From: Longimicrobium sp.
GTDB taxonomy: Bacteria; Gemmatimonadota; Gemmatimonadetes; Longimicrobiales; Longimicrobiaceae
DNA: 64,000 nucleotides
Direction: 5' to 3'
Assembly: GCA_036387335.1 (NCBI GenBank)
Contig: DASVTZ010000157.1
Location: 1 to 64,000, forward strand
In this document: positions 17,253 to 31,595 of the stretch, in pieces
How positions within the stretch are numbered: position 1 is the first letter of the stretch
Layout: each line of letters begins with the position of its first letter
Notes under the pieces: generated by a model
What the model was told of the DNA's origin: nothing
The model's database searches: none
The model's input: the letters and a program-made list of their open reading frames with translations, nothing else
Position numbers and translations under genes: made by a program

Positions 17253-18458
17253 CTACGGGGCCGCTTGCCTGTGCGCCCGGATCGCGCGCACGACGGCGCC
17301 CACGACGCGCCCGGGCGGCAGCGCATCCCTGGGAAGCGCGCTTGTGTTGATCTGCACCACGACGGCGAGGCGGTCCTGCGGAAAGTACATCATCTCCGTG
17401 AGGTAGCCGGGAAAGAATCCGCTGTGGCCCCAGCTGACCCCGAGCGGCAGTGGCCGCACGATGACGCCCAGCCCGTACGTGGTCCCCTGCGGGCCGAGCG
17501 GCGCCGGGACGCCGCGCAGCATCTCCGCGCGCGTGGCGGAGTCCAGCACGGTGCCGGCGTAGAGCTCGGTGGCCCAGCGCGCCAGGTCGCGCGGTGTGGA
17601 GGCCATCCCCCCACCCGTCCACTCGAACTGCGGGTTGATGGCGAAGCGTCCATCCGCACCGATCATCGCGTCCGTGCCGCCGAACGGGTTGCCGGCTCCC
17701 GCGTACCCCTGCGCCAGCCCCGGCAGCACCCGCCGGTCCGAGGGGATCGTCTCGCGCAGCCGCAGCGGGCGAAGGAAGCGGCGGGTGACCTCCTCGTAGT
17801 AGGGGCGCCCGGTGATCCGCTCCACGATCATCCCCAGGACGATGTAGTTGGTGTCCGAGTAGTCCCACCCCTGCCCCGCCGCGAACGGGGCCCGCTCGCC
17901 GAGCACGTACGCCACCAGCTCCTCAGGCCTCCAGGTGCGGTCCGGATCGGCGGTGAGAGCGCGGGTGAACTCGTCCTTGAACTCGTAGCGCATCACCCCG
18001 CTGCTGTGGTTCATCAGCTGCCGCACGGTGATGGTGCGCGCGTTGGGCAGGCGGTCGAACCAGGGCTCCCGTCCCAGGTAGCGCGAGATGGGCGCGTCCA
18101 GCTCCAGCCGCCCTTCGCGCACGAGCTGCAGCGCGAGGGCCGCCGCGTACGTCTTCCCCACGCTCCCCTGCAGCAGGAGGTGCGCGGGCGTGAGCGCCAC
18201 CCGCCGCGTCGTGTCCGACCACCCCGCCGCGATCCCGAACGCGCGCCCATCCACGAACGCCACCCCCACCGACAGCCCCGGATACCCGCTCACCCCATAC
18301 AGCGAATCCACCACCGGCCGCAGCCGCGCCTCCCACCCCGCCGGCGACGGCCCCGCCCCCGCTCCGCGCGCACCACCGCACGCCGTGCACAGCAGAAGCG
18401 CGCCCAGCAGCATCAGCGCGAGGTGGCGGAAGGGTGGACGGATCGATGGGTGTCGCAT
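17253..18458 (-). CDS. Secreted serine hydrolase of the class C beta-lactamase/DD-peptidase family
   Basis: The 401-residue product has an N-terminal signal peptide with Cys27 as a possible lipidation site. A penicillin-binding-protein-like fold follows. The catalytic SxxK is at Ser99-Lys102 (QGSVGKTY), a YSDTNY segment takes the place of the YxN motif, and WGHSGF matches the HxG variant of the third motif. Such proteins include esterases, D-aminopeptidases and PBP4-like enzymes; true beta-lactamase activity should not be assumed. It stands 140 nt upstream of the multicopper oxidase on the same strand. The ATG at 18458 gives the correct signal peptide; longer upstream frames run into repeat DNA. 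Confidence 0.85.
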   Translation of the reverse strand: MRHPSIRPPFRHLALMLLGALLLCTACGGARGAGAGPSPAGWEARLRPVVDSLYGVSGYPGLSVGVAFVDGRAFGIAAGWSDTTRRVALTPAHLLLQGSVGKTYAAALALQLVREGRLELDAPISRYLGREPWFDRLPNARTITVRQLMNHSSGVMRYEFKDEFTRALTADPDRTWRPEELVAYVLGERAPFAAGQGWDYSDTNYIVLGMIVERITGRPYYEEVTRRFLRPLRLRETIPSDRRVLPGLAQGYAGAGNPFGGTDAMIGADGRFAINPQFEWTGGGMASTPRDLARWATELYAGTVLDSATRAEMLRGVPAPLGPQGTTYGLGVIVRPLPLGVSWGHSGFFPGYLTEMMYFPQDRLAVVVQINTSALPRDALPPGRVVGAVVRAIRAHRQAAP

Positions 18459-18540
18459 CGGCGTGGTTGCGTTGGGGGGGGATCTTCGAGGCGGGCGTGT
18501 GCCTGTACAACCTGCGCGTTCCATCTTGGTGAAGCCAGCC

Positions 18541-18890
18541 CGCATTTGCGACCCGCGTGCGGGGTGCGGGGTGCGGGGTGCGGGGTGCGGGGCGCGGGAG
18601 GGCACGGGCAGCCACATGGGGCGGCCCCTACGAGGATCGTGCGTGATGCATGAATCGGGGCGGGGCAGGGGAGGGCAGACACGCAGGTCTGCCCCTACCG
18701 GGATTTGGTGCGCGGGGACGGGTGACGGAGCCGCCCGTGACACGGGCGCGATTAATCGCGCCCCTACGGGATCTGTGCTTGATAACCGACATAAGCCCCC
18801 TCTCTCGATGACAGGAGGGCGGAGCCCTCTCCTGTTATCGGGAGAGGGGGCAGGCGAGTGTAACGAGCCGGGGGTGAGGGCCCCTCACAC
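18541..18890. repeat. Modular hairpin array I (A-B-C-E)
   Basis: After a tandem heptamer (GGGGTGC, about 18557-18594) come palindromic modules in the order A (18600-18640), B (18673-18718), C (18737-18784) and E (18798-18890). A contains GGGCAGCC with GGGGCGGCCC, B pairs GGGCAGAC with GTCTGCCC, and C pairs GGGCGCGAT with ATCGCGCCC. E is built on CCTCTCCTGTTATCGGGAG. A, B and C share a tail close to CCCCTACGGGATTTG. The right end of E contains the stop codon of the ArsS gene. There is no gene in the 18459-18884 interval. Confidence 0.75.
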
Positions 18891-19931
18891 CGTCGCCCCG
18901 CCGCAGCTGGAGCCGGCGCCGGCGGTGCAGCCGAAGCAGTGCGGCCCCAGCACGATCTCGCGGTTGGCGAGGGCGGCGAGGTCGAAGTCGAAGATGGTGC
19001 GCGGGGCGGCGGGGTGCACCGGCAGGTCGAGCATCTGGTTGAAGTCGCAGTCGTACAGCGTGCCGTCGTAGCCCACCGAGAGCGTGTTGCGGCACATCAC
19101 GCCCGTGGCCGCGGCGGGGTTGAACGCGGTCACCAGCCGCTCCATGTAGGCGTCCAGCGCGCCGCCCTCCTCCAGGAACTCCAGGAAGCGCGAGACGGGC
19201 ATGTTGGTGATCGTGTACAGCGAGCTGAACTCGATGTCGTACAGCCGCGCCATCTGCCGCTTCCACTCCGCCTCCAGCGTCCCCTGGCTGCCGGGGAGAA
19301 AGGTGCCGACCGGGTTGGTCACCAGATCCAGCAGCAGCCCCGTCCCCGGCTTGCCGTAGCCGAGCGCGTTGAGCTGCTGGAGCGCCGCGATCGACTGCTC
19401 GAACACGCCGTCGCCGCGCTGCGTGTCCGTCCCCTTTTGACGGTAGTGCGGCAGGGATGCGACGACGTGCACGCGGTGCTCGGCAAAGAACTCGGGGAGG
19501 TAGCGGTAGTTGGGGAGCTGGGTAATGGTGAGGTTGCAGCGGTCGATCACGTGCTTCCCCGCGGCGGATGCGCGGCGCACGATCTCGCGCCAGCGCTTGT
19601 GCAGCTCCGGGGCGCCGCCGGTGATGTCGAGCGTGGGGATGGCGCTCCCCTCGATCACCTCCAGGCAGCGATCGACGACGGCGTCGCTCATCATCTCGGT
19701 GCGGTCCGGGCCGGCGTCCACGTGGCAGTGGCGGCAGGTCTGGTTGCACTTGCGCCCCACGTTGATCTGGAAGACGTCGATCCCGGTGGCGCGGAGCGGA
19801 AACAGCCCGGCCTCGCCGAGCGCATCCTCGAACGCCCGCGCGACCGGCACCCCCGCCAGAACCTGCTTCTGGCGGCGGGTGGAGGCCAGCTCGGCCTGGC
19901 GCTTCTGGAGGGTCGGGAGGACGCGGGACAT
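18885..19931 (-). CDS. arsS: Arsenosugar biosynthesis radical SAM protein ArsS
   Basis: The 348-residue protein is a radical SAM enzyme with the 4Fe-4S motif CNQTCRHC (Cys62, Cys66, Cys69). It carries the Cys-rich DUF3641-type C-terminal half that defines ArsS: GVMCRNTLSVGYDGTLYDCD and the terminal CFGCTAGAGSSCGG. ArsS transfers the 5'-deoxyadenosyl group to dimethylarsinous compounds on the route to arsenosugars. All positions that are sometimes selenocysteine in the family are ordinary Cys codons here. The partner peroxidase-like gene lies directly upstream (20045-20389). The gene's stop codon lies at the edge of a hairpin module. No arsM is visible in the window. Confidence 0.9.
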   Translation of the reverse strand: MSRVLPTLQKRQAELASTRRQKQVLAGVPVARAFEDALGEAGLFPLRATGIDVFQINVGRKCNQTCRHCHVDAGPDRTEMMSDAVVDRCLEVIEGSAIPTLDITGGAPELHKRWREIVRRASAAGKHVIDRCNLTITQLPNYRYLPEFFAEHRVHVVASLPHYRQKGTDTQRGDGVFEQSIAALQQLNALGYGKPGTGLLLDLVTNPVGTFLPGSQGTLEAEWKRQMARLYDIEFSSLYTITNMPVSRFLEFLEEGGALDAYMERLVTAFNPAAATGVMCRNTLSVGYDGTLYDCDFNQMLDLPVHPAAPRTIFDFDLAALANREIVLGPHCFGCTAGAGSSCGGATV

Positions 19932-19965
19932 GGCGGGGCCGGTGAATGCGTAAAGTGTGGTAAAA

Positions 19966-20039
19966 AAGTGCTAAGTGCCAAGTGCTAAGTGCTGAAAGAA
20001 CCCTGGCACTCAGGACCTAGCACTTAGCACTTAGGACTT
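19966..20039. repeat. Intra-operon hairpin with iterated-word arms (AAGTGCT type)
   Basis: The left arm (19966-19994) is four tandem versions of AAGTGCT/AAGTGCC, and the right arm (to 20039) repeats the complement (AGCACTTAGCACTTAGG). It lies between the peroxidase-like gene and arsS, which are otherwise arranged as an operon. It could set the relative amounts of the two messages. Confidence 0.75.
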
Positions 20040-20044
20040 TCTGT

Positions 20045-20389
20045 TCACATCCCAAGCCGGTCCGCGTGGTTCCGCATCTGCAGGCCGTGCACCAGCGATG
20101 CGCCGCCGCGGATGGCGGCCGCCACGTGGACGGCTTCGGTCATCTGCTCTGTGTCGGCGCCCTTCTGCAGGCAGTCGCCGGTGTAGGCGTCGATGCAGTA
20201 GGGGCACTGGACCGCGTGCGCCACGGCGAGGGCGATCAGCGACTTCTCACGCTGCGTCAGCGCGCCCTCGGCGAAGACGGCGTTGTACCAGGCGAAGAAC
20301 TTCTCCGCCAGCTCGGGCGCGTCCTTGCCGATCTCCGGAAAGCGGGCCAGGTCCTGCGCGTCGTAGTAGCCGGGAGCGTGCGTGTGCAT
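20045..20389 (-). CDS. Arsenosugar-associated peroxidase-like protein (AhpD/carboxymuconolactone decarboxylase family)
   Basis: The 114-residue protein has the AhpD-like helical core with the redox motif CPYC (Cys62, Cys65). It is preceded by LTQREKSLIALAVAHAVQ and followed by DAYTGDCLQKGA and a TEAVHVAAAIRGGASLVHG helix. This matches the small AhpD-like family that accompanies arsS in arsenosugar gene pairs. Its position immediately upstream of arsS on the same strand supports that assignment. The exact reaction is not established; a thiol-based redox role is inferred from the CxxC. I start it at 20389, where the family's short N-terminus begins; a longer frame to 20452 adds a non-conserved tail. 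Confidence 0.88.
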   Translation of the reverse strand: MHTHAPGYYDAQDLARFPEIGKDAPELAEKFFAWYNAVFAEGALTQREKSLIALAVAHAVQCPYCIDAYTGDCLQKGADTEQMTEAVHVAAAIRGGASLVHGLQMRNHADRLGM

Positions 20390-20528
20390 CGTCGGATCGC
20401 CTGGTTGAGTTGCGGATGGGCGCAGGGCAGGAACCCCTCCCCCACCGGGCACGTGGGAAAGGGGGACCCTGGTCCTGCCGATTGTACGACATGCGGCGCG
20501 CCGTTGGATCTCTGTCGATGCGGGCGTC

Positions 20529-21014
20529 TCAGCCGCGGACCTCGCCGATATCCGCCGTGCTGACGTGCACCTGGCGCGCGAACTCCCATCCCGCGGCCGA
20601 GCGAACGAAGAAGATCCGCCAGGTGTCGATGCCGGTCTGGATGCCTCCTCTGTCCGCGGGCCGCCGGCGATCCCCGAACTCGAAGATCACCGCGGCCGTG
20701 TCGCCGCGGAACTCGGCGCCGCGGGTGACGACCCAGTCCGCCGTGTCTGCCTGCGCCTCCAGAAAGGGCAGCGCGTTCTCCTCCTGCAGACGCAGCGTCA
20801 CCCACCGGTCGAAGTCGGTCGTGGGCTCGCCTAGGTAGTAGTGCCGGAGCGCGGCCGGGCTCCGCGAACGGATTCCCTCTCTGATCCGGTCGGCGGTGGC
20901 ACGCACCAGCGTCGTGGTGTCCGCCGCCGTCTGCGCGGAAGCCGCGGCAGGGGCGATCAGGCCGGTCAGCAGGAGCGCGGCGAGTGCCCGCGAGTGGCGA
21001 ATCAGCGGAGCCAT
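20529..21014 (-). CDS. Secreted protein of unknown function
   Basis: The 161-residue product has a good signal peptide (RALAALLLTGLIAPAAASAQ). The mature domain starts with an amphipathic helix (LVRATADRIREGIRSRS) and continues with beta segments such as WVVTRGAEFRGDTAAVIFEFGD and DTWRIFFVRSAAGWEFARQV. This organisation is compatible with a small NTF2-like ligand-binding fold, but I cannot name a family. It is the third gene of a tight operon: its start is three bases after the DUF2721 stop, so translation is probably coupled. Confidence 0.65.
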   Translation of the reverse strand: MAPLIRHSRALAALLLTGLIAPAAASAQTAADTTTLVRATADRIREGIRSRSPAALRHYYLGEPTTDFDRWVTLRLQEENALPFLEAQADTADWVVTRGAEFRGDTAAVIFEFGDRRRPADRGGIQTGIDTWRIFFVRSAAGWEFARQVHVSTADIGEVRG

Positions 21015-21017
21015 GGG

Positions 21018-21503
21018 CTAGCGGAGGTGCGCGCGGGCCTCGGAGGCGCGCTGCTGGAGCACCTCCACCGCAATTTTCGTCTCACGAACGAGGACCAGCG
21101 TCCCCGTCACCAGGCCGCCCACTCCCAGCAGCCCCACGATCAGCGCCACCACCTCCAGCGGCAGGGCGACGGAGGCGGGGAAGAGCGGCGTCAGCACGGC
21201 GCCCATCAGCGACAGGAAGGCCGCCGCCGCGAAGCCGCCCAGCGCCACATAGAACGAGCGCAGCGCGTGGAGCAGCATCAGCGCCCGCCGCTCCGTGGCC
21301 GCCAACTCGCGCACCTCGCCGGGGTGCGGGGTGGAGCCTGTCGCGCCCGCCTTCTCCAGCTCCGCGGTCATGATGCGCGCGCGGTCCACGGCGCGCGCCA
21401 GGCGGTTGCTGGTGCTCATGATGAGCACCGAGCACGCGTTGGTGAGCACCGCCGGCGCCACGATCAGCGTCAGCGCGGCAAAGGGGTTGGGGATTGCCTG
21501 CAC
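21018..21503 (-). CDS. DUF2721 membrane protein
   Basis: The 161-residue product has an N-terminal hydrophobic helix (FAALTLIVAPAVLTNACSVLIM) followed by the DUF2721 signature TSNRLARAVDRARIM and a cytoplasmic helical stretch. Two further membrane helices follow (YVALGGFAAAAFLSLMGAVL and LEVVALIVGLLGVGGLVTG) and a charged C-terminal helix. Function is unknown for the family. The GTG start shares its first base with the TAG stop of the upstream DUF1499 gene (TAGTG at 21505-21501), which argues for translational coupling and fixes the start. An AAGGA sequence lies at a suitable distance. Confidence 0.8.
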   Translation of the reverse strand: MQAIPNPFAALTLIVAPAVLTNACSVLIMSTSNRLARAVDRARIMTAELEKAGATGSTPHPGEVRELAATERRALMLLHALRSFYVALGGFAAAAFLSLMGAVLTPLFPASVALPLEVVALIVGLLGVGGLVTGTLVLVRETKIAVEVLQQRASEARAHLR

Positions 21504-22270
21504 TACCCGTTTTCCTTGAGCCGCCGCACGTAGGCGCGGATGCGGGCCGCGTTGGCGCCCACGTCGCTCCGCCCTACTCGCGACACGGAGCGCACGTCCA
21601 CTCGCGCGATTCCGGATGCGGGCATCACGCGGATCACCACGTCGTCCCTGAACCCCCACCATCCCGTGATCGCGGTCGCCTCGATGCGGCCCTCGTCGCG
21701 CTCGGCGGCAACGATCTCCCATCCCATTTCGCGCGCGGCCCGCAGCGCCTGACCGTACGCGGAGTCGGGCGTCATAGCGAGCATCACGGGCTGCACGTCC
21801 TTGTACGCCTCCGTCTGCAGCCGCGCGATGGAGTCGCCCTCGTACGCGGGCGGGTTGGTGGCGCCCGTCTGCTCGCGCAGGGGCAGCGTGGCGATGAGCG
21901 GCGGCGGGTTGCGCGTGTCGGTGCTGATGTCGTGGATGGGCGGCAGGCCGCGCGCCTTCACCAGGAAGCTGTACGGCACCAGGAACGCCCCCGCCGCGAT
22001 CCCCAGCGCCAGGATCGACGGAAGCACCCCGCGCCTGTGCCCCCGCACCAGCACCAGCGCGACGACCGAAAAGAGCGCCGCCGGCACCGCCAGGTACGCC
22101 CCCCACCGCATCAGCTGGAACCCGGTGCTGAAGTGCCAGAATCCCAGCCGCGTGCCGGGCCCGGCCAGGAGCACCAGCAGCCCCGCCACCATCGCGGTTG
22201 CCAGCGCGACCCCTGCCATCGGGTTGCCGCGCAGCGGGGGGCGGTCGTTGATGAGGTCTGCGTCTCGCAT
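21503..22270 (-). CDS. DUF1499 membrane-anchored protein
   Basis: The 255-residue protein opens with three hydrophobic segments (MAGVALATAMVAGLLVLLAG, MRWGAYLAVPAALFSVVALV and VLPSILALGIAAGAFLVPY). These are followed by the soluble DUF1499 domain, recognisable by IHDISTDTRNPPPL and the C-terminal pattern DDVVIRVMPASGIARVDVRSVSRVGRSDVG. The family is widespread and uncharacterised. It is the first gene of the DUF1499-DUF2721-secreted protein operon; its start is immediately preceded by a nested inverted-repeat element (22286-22428), so any promoter must lie within or beyond that element. Confidence 0.82.
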   Translation of the reverse strand: MRDADLINDRPPLRGNPMAGVALATAMVAGLLVLLAGPGTRLGFWHFSTGFQLMRWGAYLAVPAALFSVVALVLVRGHRRGVLPSILALGIAAGAFLVPYSFLVKARGLPPIHDISTDTRNPPPLIATLPLREQTGATNPPAYEGDSIARLQTEAYKDVQPVMLAMTPDSAYGQALRAAREMGWEIVAAERDEGRIEATAITGWWGFRDDVVIRVMPASGIARVDVRSVSRVGRSDVGANAARIRAYVRRLKENG

Positions 22271-22285
22271 GGAACTCGGGGAAAG

Positions 22286-22428
22286 GGTGCGTTAGTGCGT
22301 GAGTGCGTTAGTGCGTTTTTATCTGTCATCCTGAGAGAGTCGCCCCGCTGAGCTGCGCCTCACTCGGGATGACAGAACGTGCCTCGCCAGTGCGGCGCAC
22401 CAACGCACTAACGCACTAACGCACTTCT
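22286..22428. repeat. Nested inverted-repeat element (GTGCGTTA outer arms, TCTGTCATCCTGAG inner arms), copy 1
   Basis: Outer arms of iterated GTGCGTTA/GTGCGTGA words (22287-22316) pair with AACGCACTAACGCAC (22402-22424). Inside them, TCTGTCATCCTGAG (22322-22335) pairs with CTCGGGATGACAGA (22363-22376). The element separates two minus-strand genes and its right arm encodes the last residues and stop codon of the TVP38 protein. The same nested design occurs at 36182-36457. Confidence 0.8.
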
Positions 22429-23175
22429 GTTCCTCCTCCGATGCCTCACCTTCTTCACCACCACCGGCATCACCGACAGCACCCCCAGCAGTGTGAACGA
22501 CAGGAGCACGCTCGTCGAAAGCAGGTCGCGCGCGGAGTGGATGCGCAGCAGCGACTCGCCCAGGTTCACGAAGACGAACGACCCCGGGAGGATGCCGATC
22601 GCCGTGGCCACGACGAAGGTGCGCGTGCTGACGGGGGTGAACGCCGGCACCAGGTTCATCAGCCAGAACGGAAAGATGGGCACCAGGCGCACGAAGAGGA
22701 GGTAGTTGAAGGCGTCCGCCTCGAATCCGCGCGACAGCCGCTGGAGCCGCGGCCCCATCCGCCGCCGCGCCGCGTCCGCGAACAGGTAGCGCGCGGAGAG
22801 AAAGGCTGCCGTCGCGCCTACGGTAGCCGCGACGATGACGATCGCCGCTCCCACCCACCGCCCGAAGAGGAAGCCGACCGCGAGCGACATCAGCACCCCG
22901 CCCGGAAAGGAGAGGGCGGTCGCCACGGCGTATACCGCCAGCGTCGCCACCAGCATCGCCACGAAGTGCCGCGCCTTGAAGGCGAGCAGCTCGTCGCGGT
23001 GCTCCTTGAGCGTCTCGAAGCTCAGGTAGCGCGGCCCTCCCAGCGCGAAGAAGGCACCCAGCCCTCCCAGGAGGACGGCCGCGAGCACCCACTTCTTCCA
23101 CGGCCTGCGCCGCGGCCCCCGCTCCGCGCGCGGCGGGCTAGGGAGGGCGGCTGCGGCGGGGCGGGAGGGTCGCAT
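22408..23175 (-). CDS. TVP38/TMEM64-family membrane protein
   Basis: The 255-residue protein has a Pro/Arg-rich cytoplasmic start, a first helix ([19 protein letters not shown]), and the VTT-domain pattern. That pattern includes [16 protein letters not shown] followed by several hydrophobic segments, and the conserved loop [19 protein letters not shown]. Members are related to DedA proteins and are thought to move or scramble lipids or support membrane homeostasis. The C-terminus is odd: the final residues NRSALVR and the TAG stop are encoded by the right arm of the neighbouring repeat element, so the natural C-terminus may have been replaced. It is divergent from moaB. Confidence 0.85.
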   Translation of the reverse strand: MRPSRPAAAALPSPPRAERGPRRRPWKKWVLAAVLLGGLGAFFALGGPRYLSFETLKEHRDELLAFKARHFVAMLVATLAVYAVATALSFPGGVLMSLAVGFLFGRWVGAAIVIVAATVGATAAFLSARYLFADAARRRMGPRLQRLSRGFEADAFNYLLFVRLVPIFPFWLMNLVPAFTPVSTRTFVVATAIGILPGSFVFVNLGESLLRIHSARDLLSTSVLLSFTLLGVLSVMPVVVKKVRHRRRNRSALVR

Positions 23176-23292
23176 GCAGGTCGGCTCCGTGGCATGGGGG
23201 CACCGTTGAATGTAGCGGCCCCGCTCCGCGCCGCAACGGACACGGCGGCACGCGCCTCGCGGCACTCCGCCGCCCGGCATCCGTCCATCCCA

Positions 23293-23811
23293 ATGCGCAC
23301 GCCCATGTCCACACCCAGCAGCGACCAGCACCACCGCCTCGCCGACCGCCACGGACCCATCCCCGTGGCCGTGGTCACCGTCAGCGACTCGCGCACCCCG
23401 GAGACCGACACCAACGGCATCTGGCTGCGCGAGCAGATCGAGGCGGCGGGCCACACCCCCGCCGGCTACCTCCTGATCCGCGACGAGCCGCTCGCGGTGG
23501 AGCGCGCACTGGACGACTCGATCGCCCAGGTGGTGATCTTCAACGGCGGCACCGGCATCGCCCCGCGGGACACCACCTTCGACGTCCTGAGCCGCCGCAT
23601 CGAGCGCCCCATCCCCGGCTTCGGCGAGCTTTTCCGCATGCTGAGCTGGGATCAGGTGGGCGCCGCCGCCATGCTCTCGCGCGCCACCGCCGGCGTCATC
23701 GGCGGCCGCGTGGTCTTCTCCCTCCCGGGCTCCCACGCCGCCGTCCGCCTCGCCTGGGAGCGCCTCATCGCCCCCGAGCTCCGCCACATCGCGTGGCTCG
23801 TGGAGGGTTGA
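23293..23811 (+). CDS. moaB: Molybdenum cofactor biosynthesis protein MoaB
   Basis: The 172-residue protein matches the MoaB/MogA fold. The first strand is [18 protein letters not shown], the signature [18 protein letters not shown] contains the conserved molybdopterin-binding loop, and [25 protein letters not shown] is the second conserved block. MoaB/MogA-type proteins adenylylate molybdopterin before metal insertion. The length is typical. Two ATGs are possible (23293 and 23305); I use the first, although neither has a strong ribosome binding site. No other Moco gene is nearby. Confidence 0.88.
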   Translation: MRTPMSTPSSDQHHRLADRHGPIPVAVVTVSDSRTPETDTNGIWLREQIEAAGHTPAGYLLIRDEPLAVERALDDSIAQVVIFNGGTGIAPRDTTFDVLSRRIERPIPGFGELFRMLSWDQVGAAAMLSRATAGVIGGRVVFSLPGSHAAVRLAWERLIAPELRHIAWLVEG

Positions 23812-23867
23812 TGGAGATCCAGGCGAAGGTGCTAGGGATCATCTTCACAGACGGTCCCGCCGGACGC

Positions 23868-23972
23868 CGCGCAAGAAAGTAGCTTCCGTGTCTTTCCTTC
23901 GCGTCTTCGCGCCTTTGCGTGAAAGCTTTTCGGACGCCGCTCTTCCGCGTCTCTGCGTCTCCGCGTGAGGCC
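23868..23972. repeat. Two unpaired iterated-word arms (half hairpins)
   Basis: Two right-hand arms of the iterated-word family lie in tandem: one of CTTTCCTTCGCGTCTTCGCG type (23889-23925) and one of CGCGTCTCTGCGTCTCCGCG type (23945-23970). No matching left arms are seen, so these look like decayed or partial copies. The interval 23812-24049 has no gene. Confidence 0.6.
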
Positions 23973-23994
23973 CATCTGTTGGGAAACCCCGACA

Positions 23995-24037
23995 AACACG
24001 AGAGCCCGCCAGCAGATCGCAGGCGGGCTCTCGTGTT
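23995..24037 (-). terminator. Strong stem-loop terminator after the sensor-kinase operon
   Basis: A perfect 16-bp stem (23995-24010 with 24022-24037; arms AACACGAGAGCCCGCC and its complement) encloses an 11-nt loop. It stands 13 nt past the kinase stop codon on the minus strand and is followed by a short T-rich stretch. The symmetry would also allow it to stop transcripts coming from moaB. Confidence 0.75.
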
Positions 24038-24049
24038 GTTCCCACTACG

Positions 24050-25701
24050 TCACGCACCGCGTACGGGTAGGGTGAAGAGGAAGGTGGCGCCCTCGCCTTC
24101 GACGCTCTCCACCCAGATGCGGCCGCCGTGTGCTTCCACGATGCCGCGGGCGATGGAGAGGCCCAGGCCGATGCCCCGGCGGTCCGTCTTGCCCGCCTGC
24201 CAGAAGCGCCCGAACACACGCGGGATCTGGTCCGCGGGGATGCCGGGGCCGGTGTCGGCGACGGAGATGCGCAGCTCGTCCGCCTGGAGCTGGGCGCCCA
24301 GCGTGATGCGCCCGCCCGCCGGGGTGAACTTGACCGCGTTCCCCACCAGGTTCGAGATCACCTGCAGAACGCGCGACGAGTCCAGCGGAATGCGCGGGAG
24401 CTCGTCCGCGATCTGCGATTCGAAGGTGATGGAACGCGCGGCCGCGAGCGGCGCCATCATCGCCGAAGCCTCGCGCAGCACCGCGCCCGGGCTCTCGTTG
24501 CTGAGGTCGAGCGCCAGCTTCCCGCTCTCCATGCGGGTCACTTCCAGCAGGTCCTGGATGAGCTGGTTCATCCGGTCCGTGGTGCGCAGCATCATGTCCA
24601 CCGGCTTGCGATGGGCGGGCGCCACGTCGTCGGCCATGAGCTGCGCGGCCATGCGGATGGTGCTCAGCGGGTTGCGGAGGTCGTGCGCCACCACGCCCAG
24701 GATCTCGTCGCGGGCGCGCGTCGCCTGCAGGGCGTCGTGGTAGAGCTGCGCGTGCTCCACCGCCACCATGATGCGCCGCGCCAGCTCCTCGGCGAGCCCC
24801 AGGTCGTCCGCGTCCAGCGTGCGGCCGGAGCCGGCGGTCACCAGCGTCACGCCGCCCATCACCTCGCCCGCCGCCACCATCGGCACGCTCGCCACGGAGC
24901 GCGGAGCCAGGCGGCGAAGGATCTCGCGCTGCGCGTCGTCGTCGCCGGCGTCGGGGCCGAGCTCGGAGGCGACGTCGGTCACCAGGAGGAACTGGCCGCT
25001 GGTGCACCCCTTCACCAGCGGATGGCTGCGCGGCACGGTTCCGCCCCACAGCCCGTCGCCGCCGGCCAGGAGCTGCTCCTGCTCCGGGTCCGCGTGCGCA
25101 TAGGCGATCCGCTCGCTCTGGCCGTCGCCGTCCATCATCTCCACCACCACGTAGTCGGCCAGGCGGGGCACGGCCAGGCGCGCCACGGTGGAGAGCATGG
25201 CGCGGTACTCGAACGACGAGCTCAGCACGCGGCTCGCCTCGGCCAGGAAGGCGGCGCGGGCCTCCGCGGCTTCGGCGCGGGCGCGAGCGGCGCGCTCCCC
25301 CAGGTGCAGAAAGCGCGTCGCCAGCAGGTTGCGGATGCGCAGCACCACCTCCACCGCGTCCAGCGGCTTGGTGAGGAAGTCGCTCGCCCCCTCCGAAAGG
25401 GCGCGCAGCTTCGTCTCGGAGGTGACGTCGGCCGTCAGGACCAGGATGGGGAAGTAGTCGCTCGCCGGGATGCTGGCGCGCAGCTGCCGCATCACCCCGA
25501 AGCCGTCCACGTACGGCATGTGGAGGTCCAGCAGGAGGATGTCCGGGGCCTTCGCCTCGAACAGCTCCGGCACCTGGCGCGGGTCGGTGGTCAGGGTGAC
25601 GTTCTCGAAGCCGTCGAAGCGGAGGAACTCTTCCAGCAGCTCCAGGTTCGCCCGCTCGTCGTCCACCACCAGGATGGCGGCGTCCTCCACGGTGCGCGGG
25701 G

Positions 25702-25705
<4 letters not shown>
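24050..25705 (-). CDS. Response regulator-GAF-histidine kinase fusion
   Basis: The 551-residue soluble protein starts with a receiver domain (acidic pair in VVDDE, phospho-acceptor Asp60 in LLLDLHMPYVDGFG, conserved KPLD). A helical linker and a GAF domain (about 170-320) follow. A HisKA domain has His341 in VVAHDLRNPLS, and the HATPase_c domain has NLVGNAVKF, DTGPGIP and GIGLGLSIARGIV. It would receive phosphate at its N-terminus and then act as a kinase itself. The GTG start overlaps the TGA of the upstream 1860-residue hybrid kinase (GTGA at 25705-25702), so the two are translationally coupled and probably form one phosphorelay. A terminator follows. Confidence 0.9.
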
Positions 25706-31284
<5,579 letters not shown>

Positions 31285-31595
31285 GGCGCGGAGGGTACAG
31301 GCACGCGCACGCCGGTCAAGGCGGAGGCGGGCGCGGGTTTGCAGCGGGGTGGTTCGTACGGGCGGGCCACGCGCGCGGAACACGCGTGAGCAAGATACAA
31401 ATGTACGCGCCGTCTCCCGGCCGGTCCATGGGTCAAGCTCACCACGGCCGTAATCCGCCCCGCGTTTGCCCCGCATTGCCGCCGCCCCCCTCCTCCCCCA
31501 CATTCGGCTGGAAACCTGCAAGGGCTCGCCACAGCGGAGACACCATGCCCCCGGGAGCACCGGATGGACGACGGGAACAACGGCCGGAGAGCGAC
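31285..31595. other. Divergent intergenic region between giant kinase and HicB/HicA pair
   Basis: This 311-nt interval separates two divergently transcribed units and must hold both promoters. I find no -35/-10 pair with acceptable spacing and no clear operator palindrome. The TACAAATGTA stretch near 31395-31404 is the most AT-rich part and a possible promoter core. Confidence 0.3.

Noticed and set aside
17253-18458. True beta-lactamase resistance gene linked to the BlaI/M56 pairs
   Set aside because: It is far from both pairs, is of the esterase/PBP-like class C type with an altered YxN motif, and has no matching operator.
18557-18594. Possible CRISPR or minisatellite in the GGGGTGC tandem
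   Set aside because: The unit is only 7 nt with no spacers and no cas genes. It belongs to the hairpin array region.
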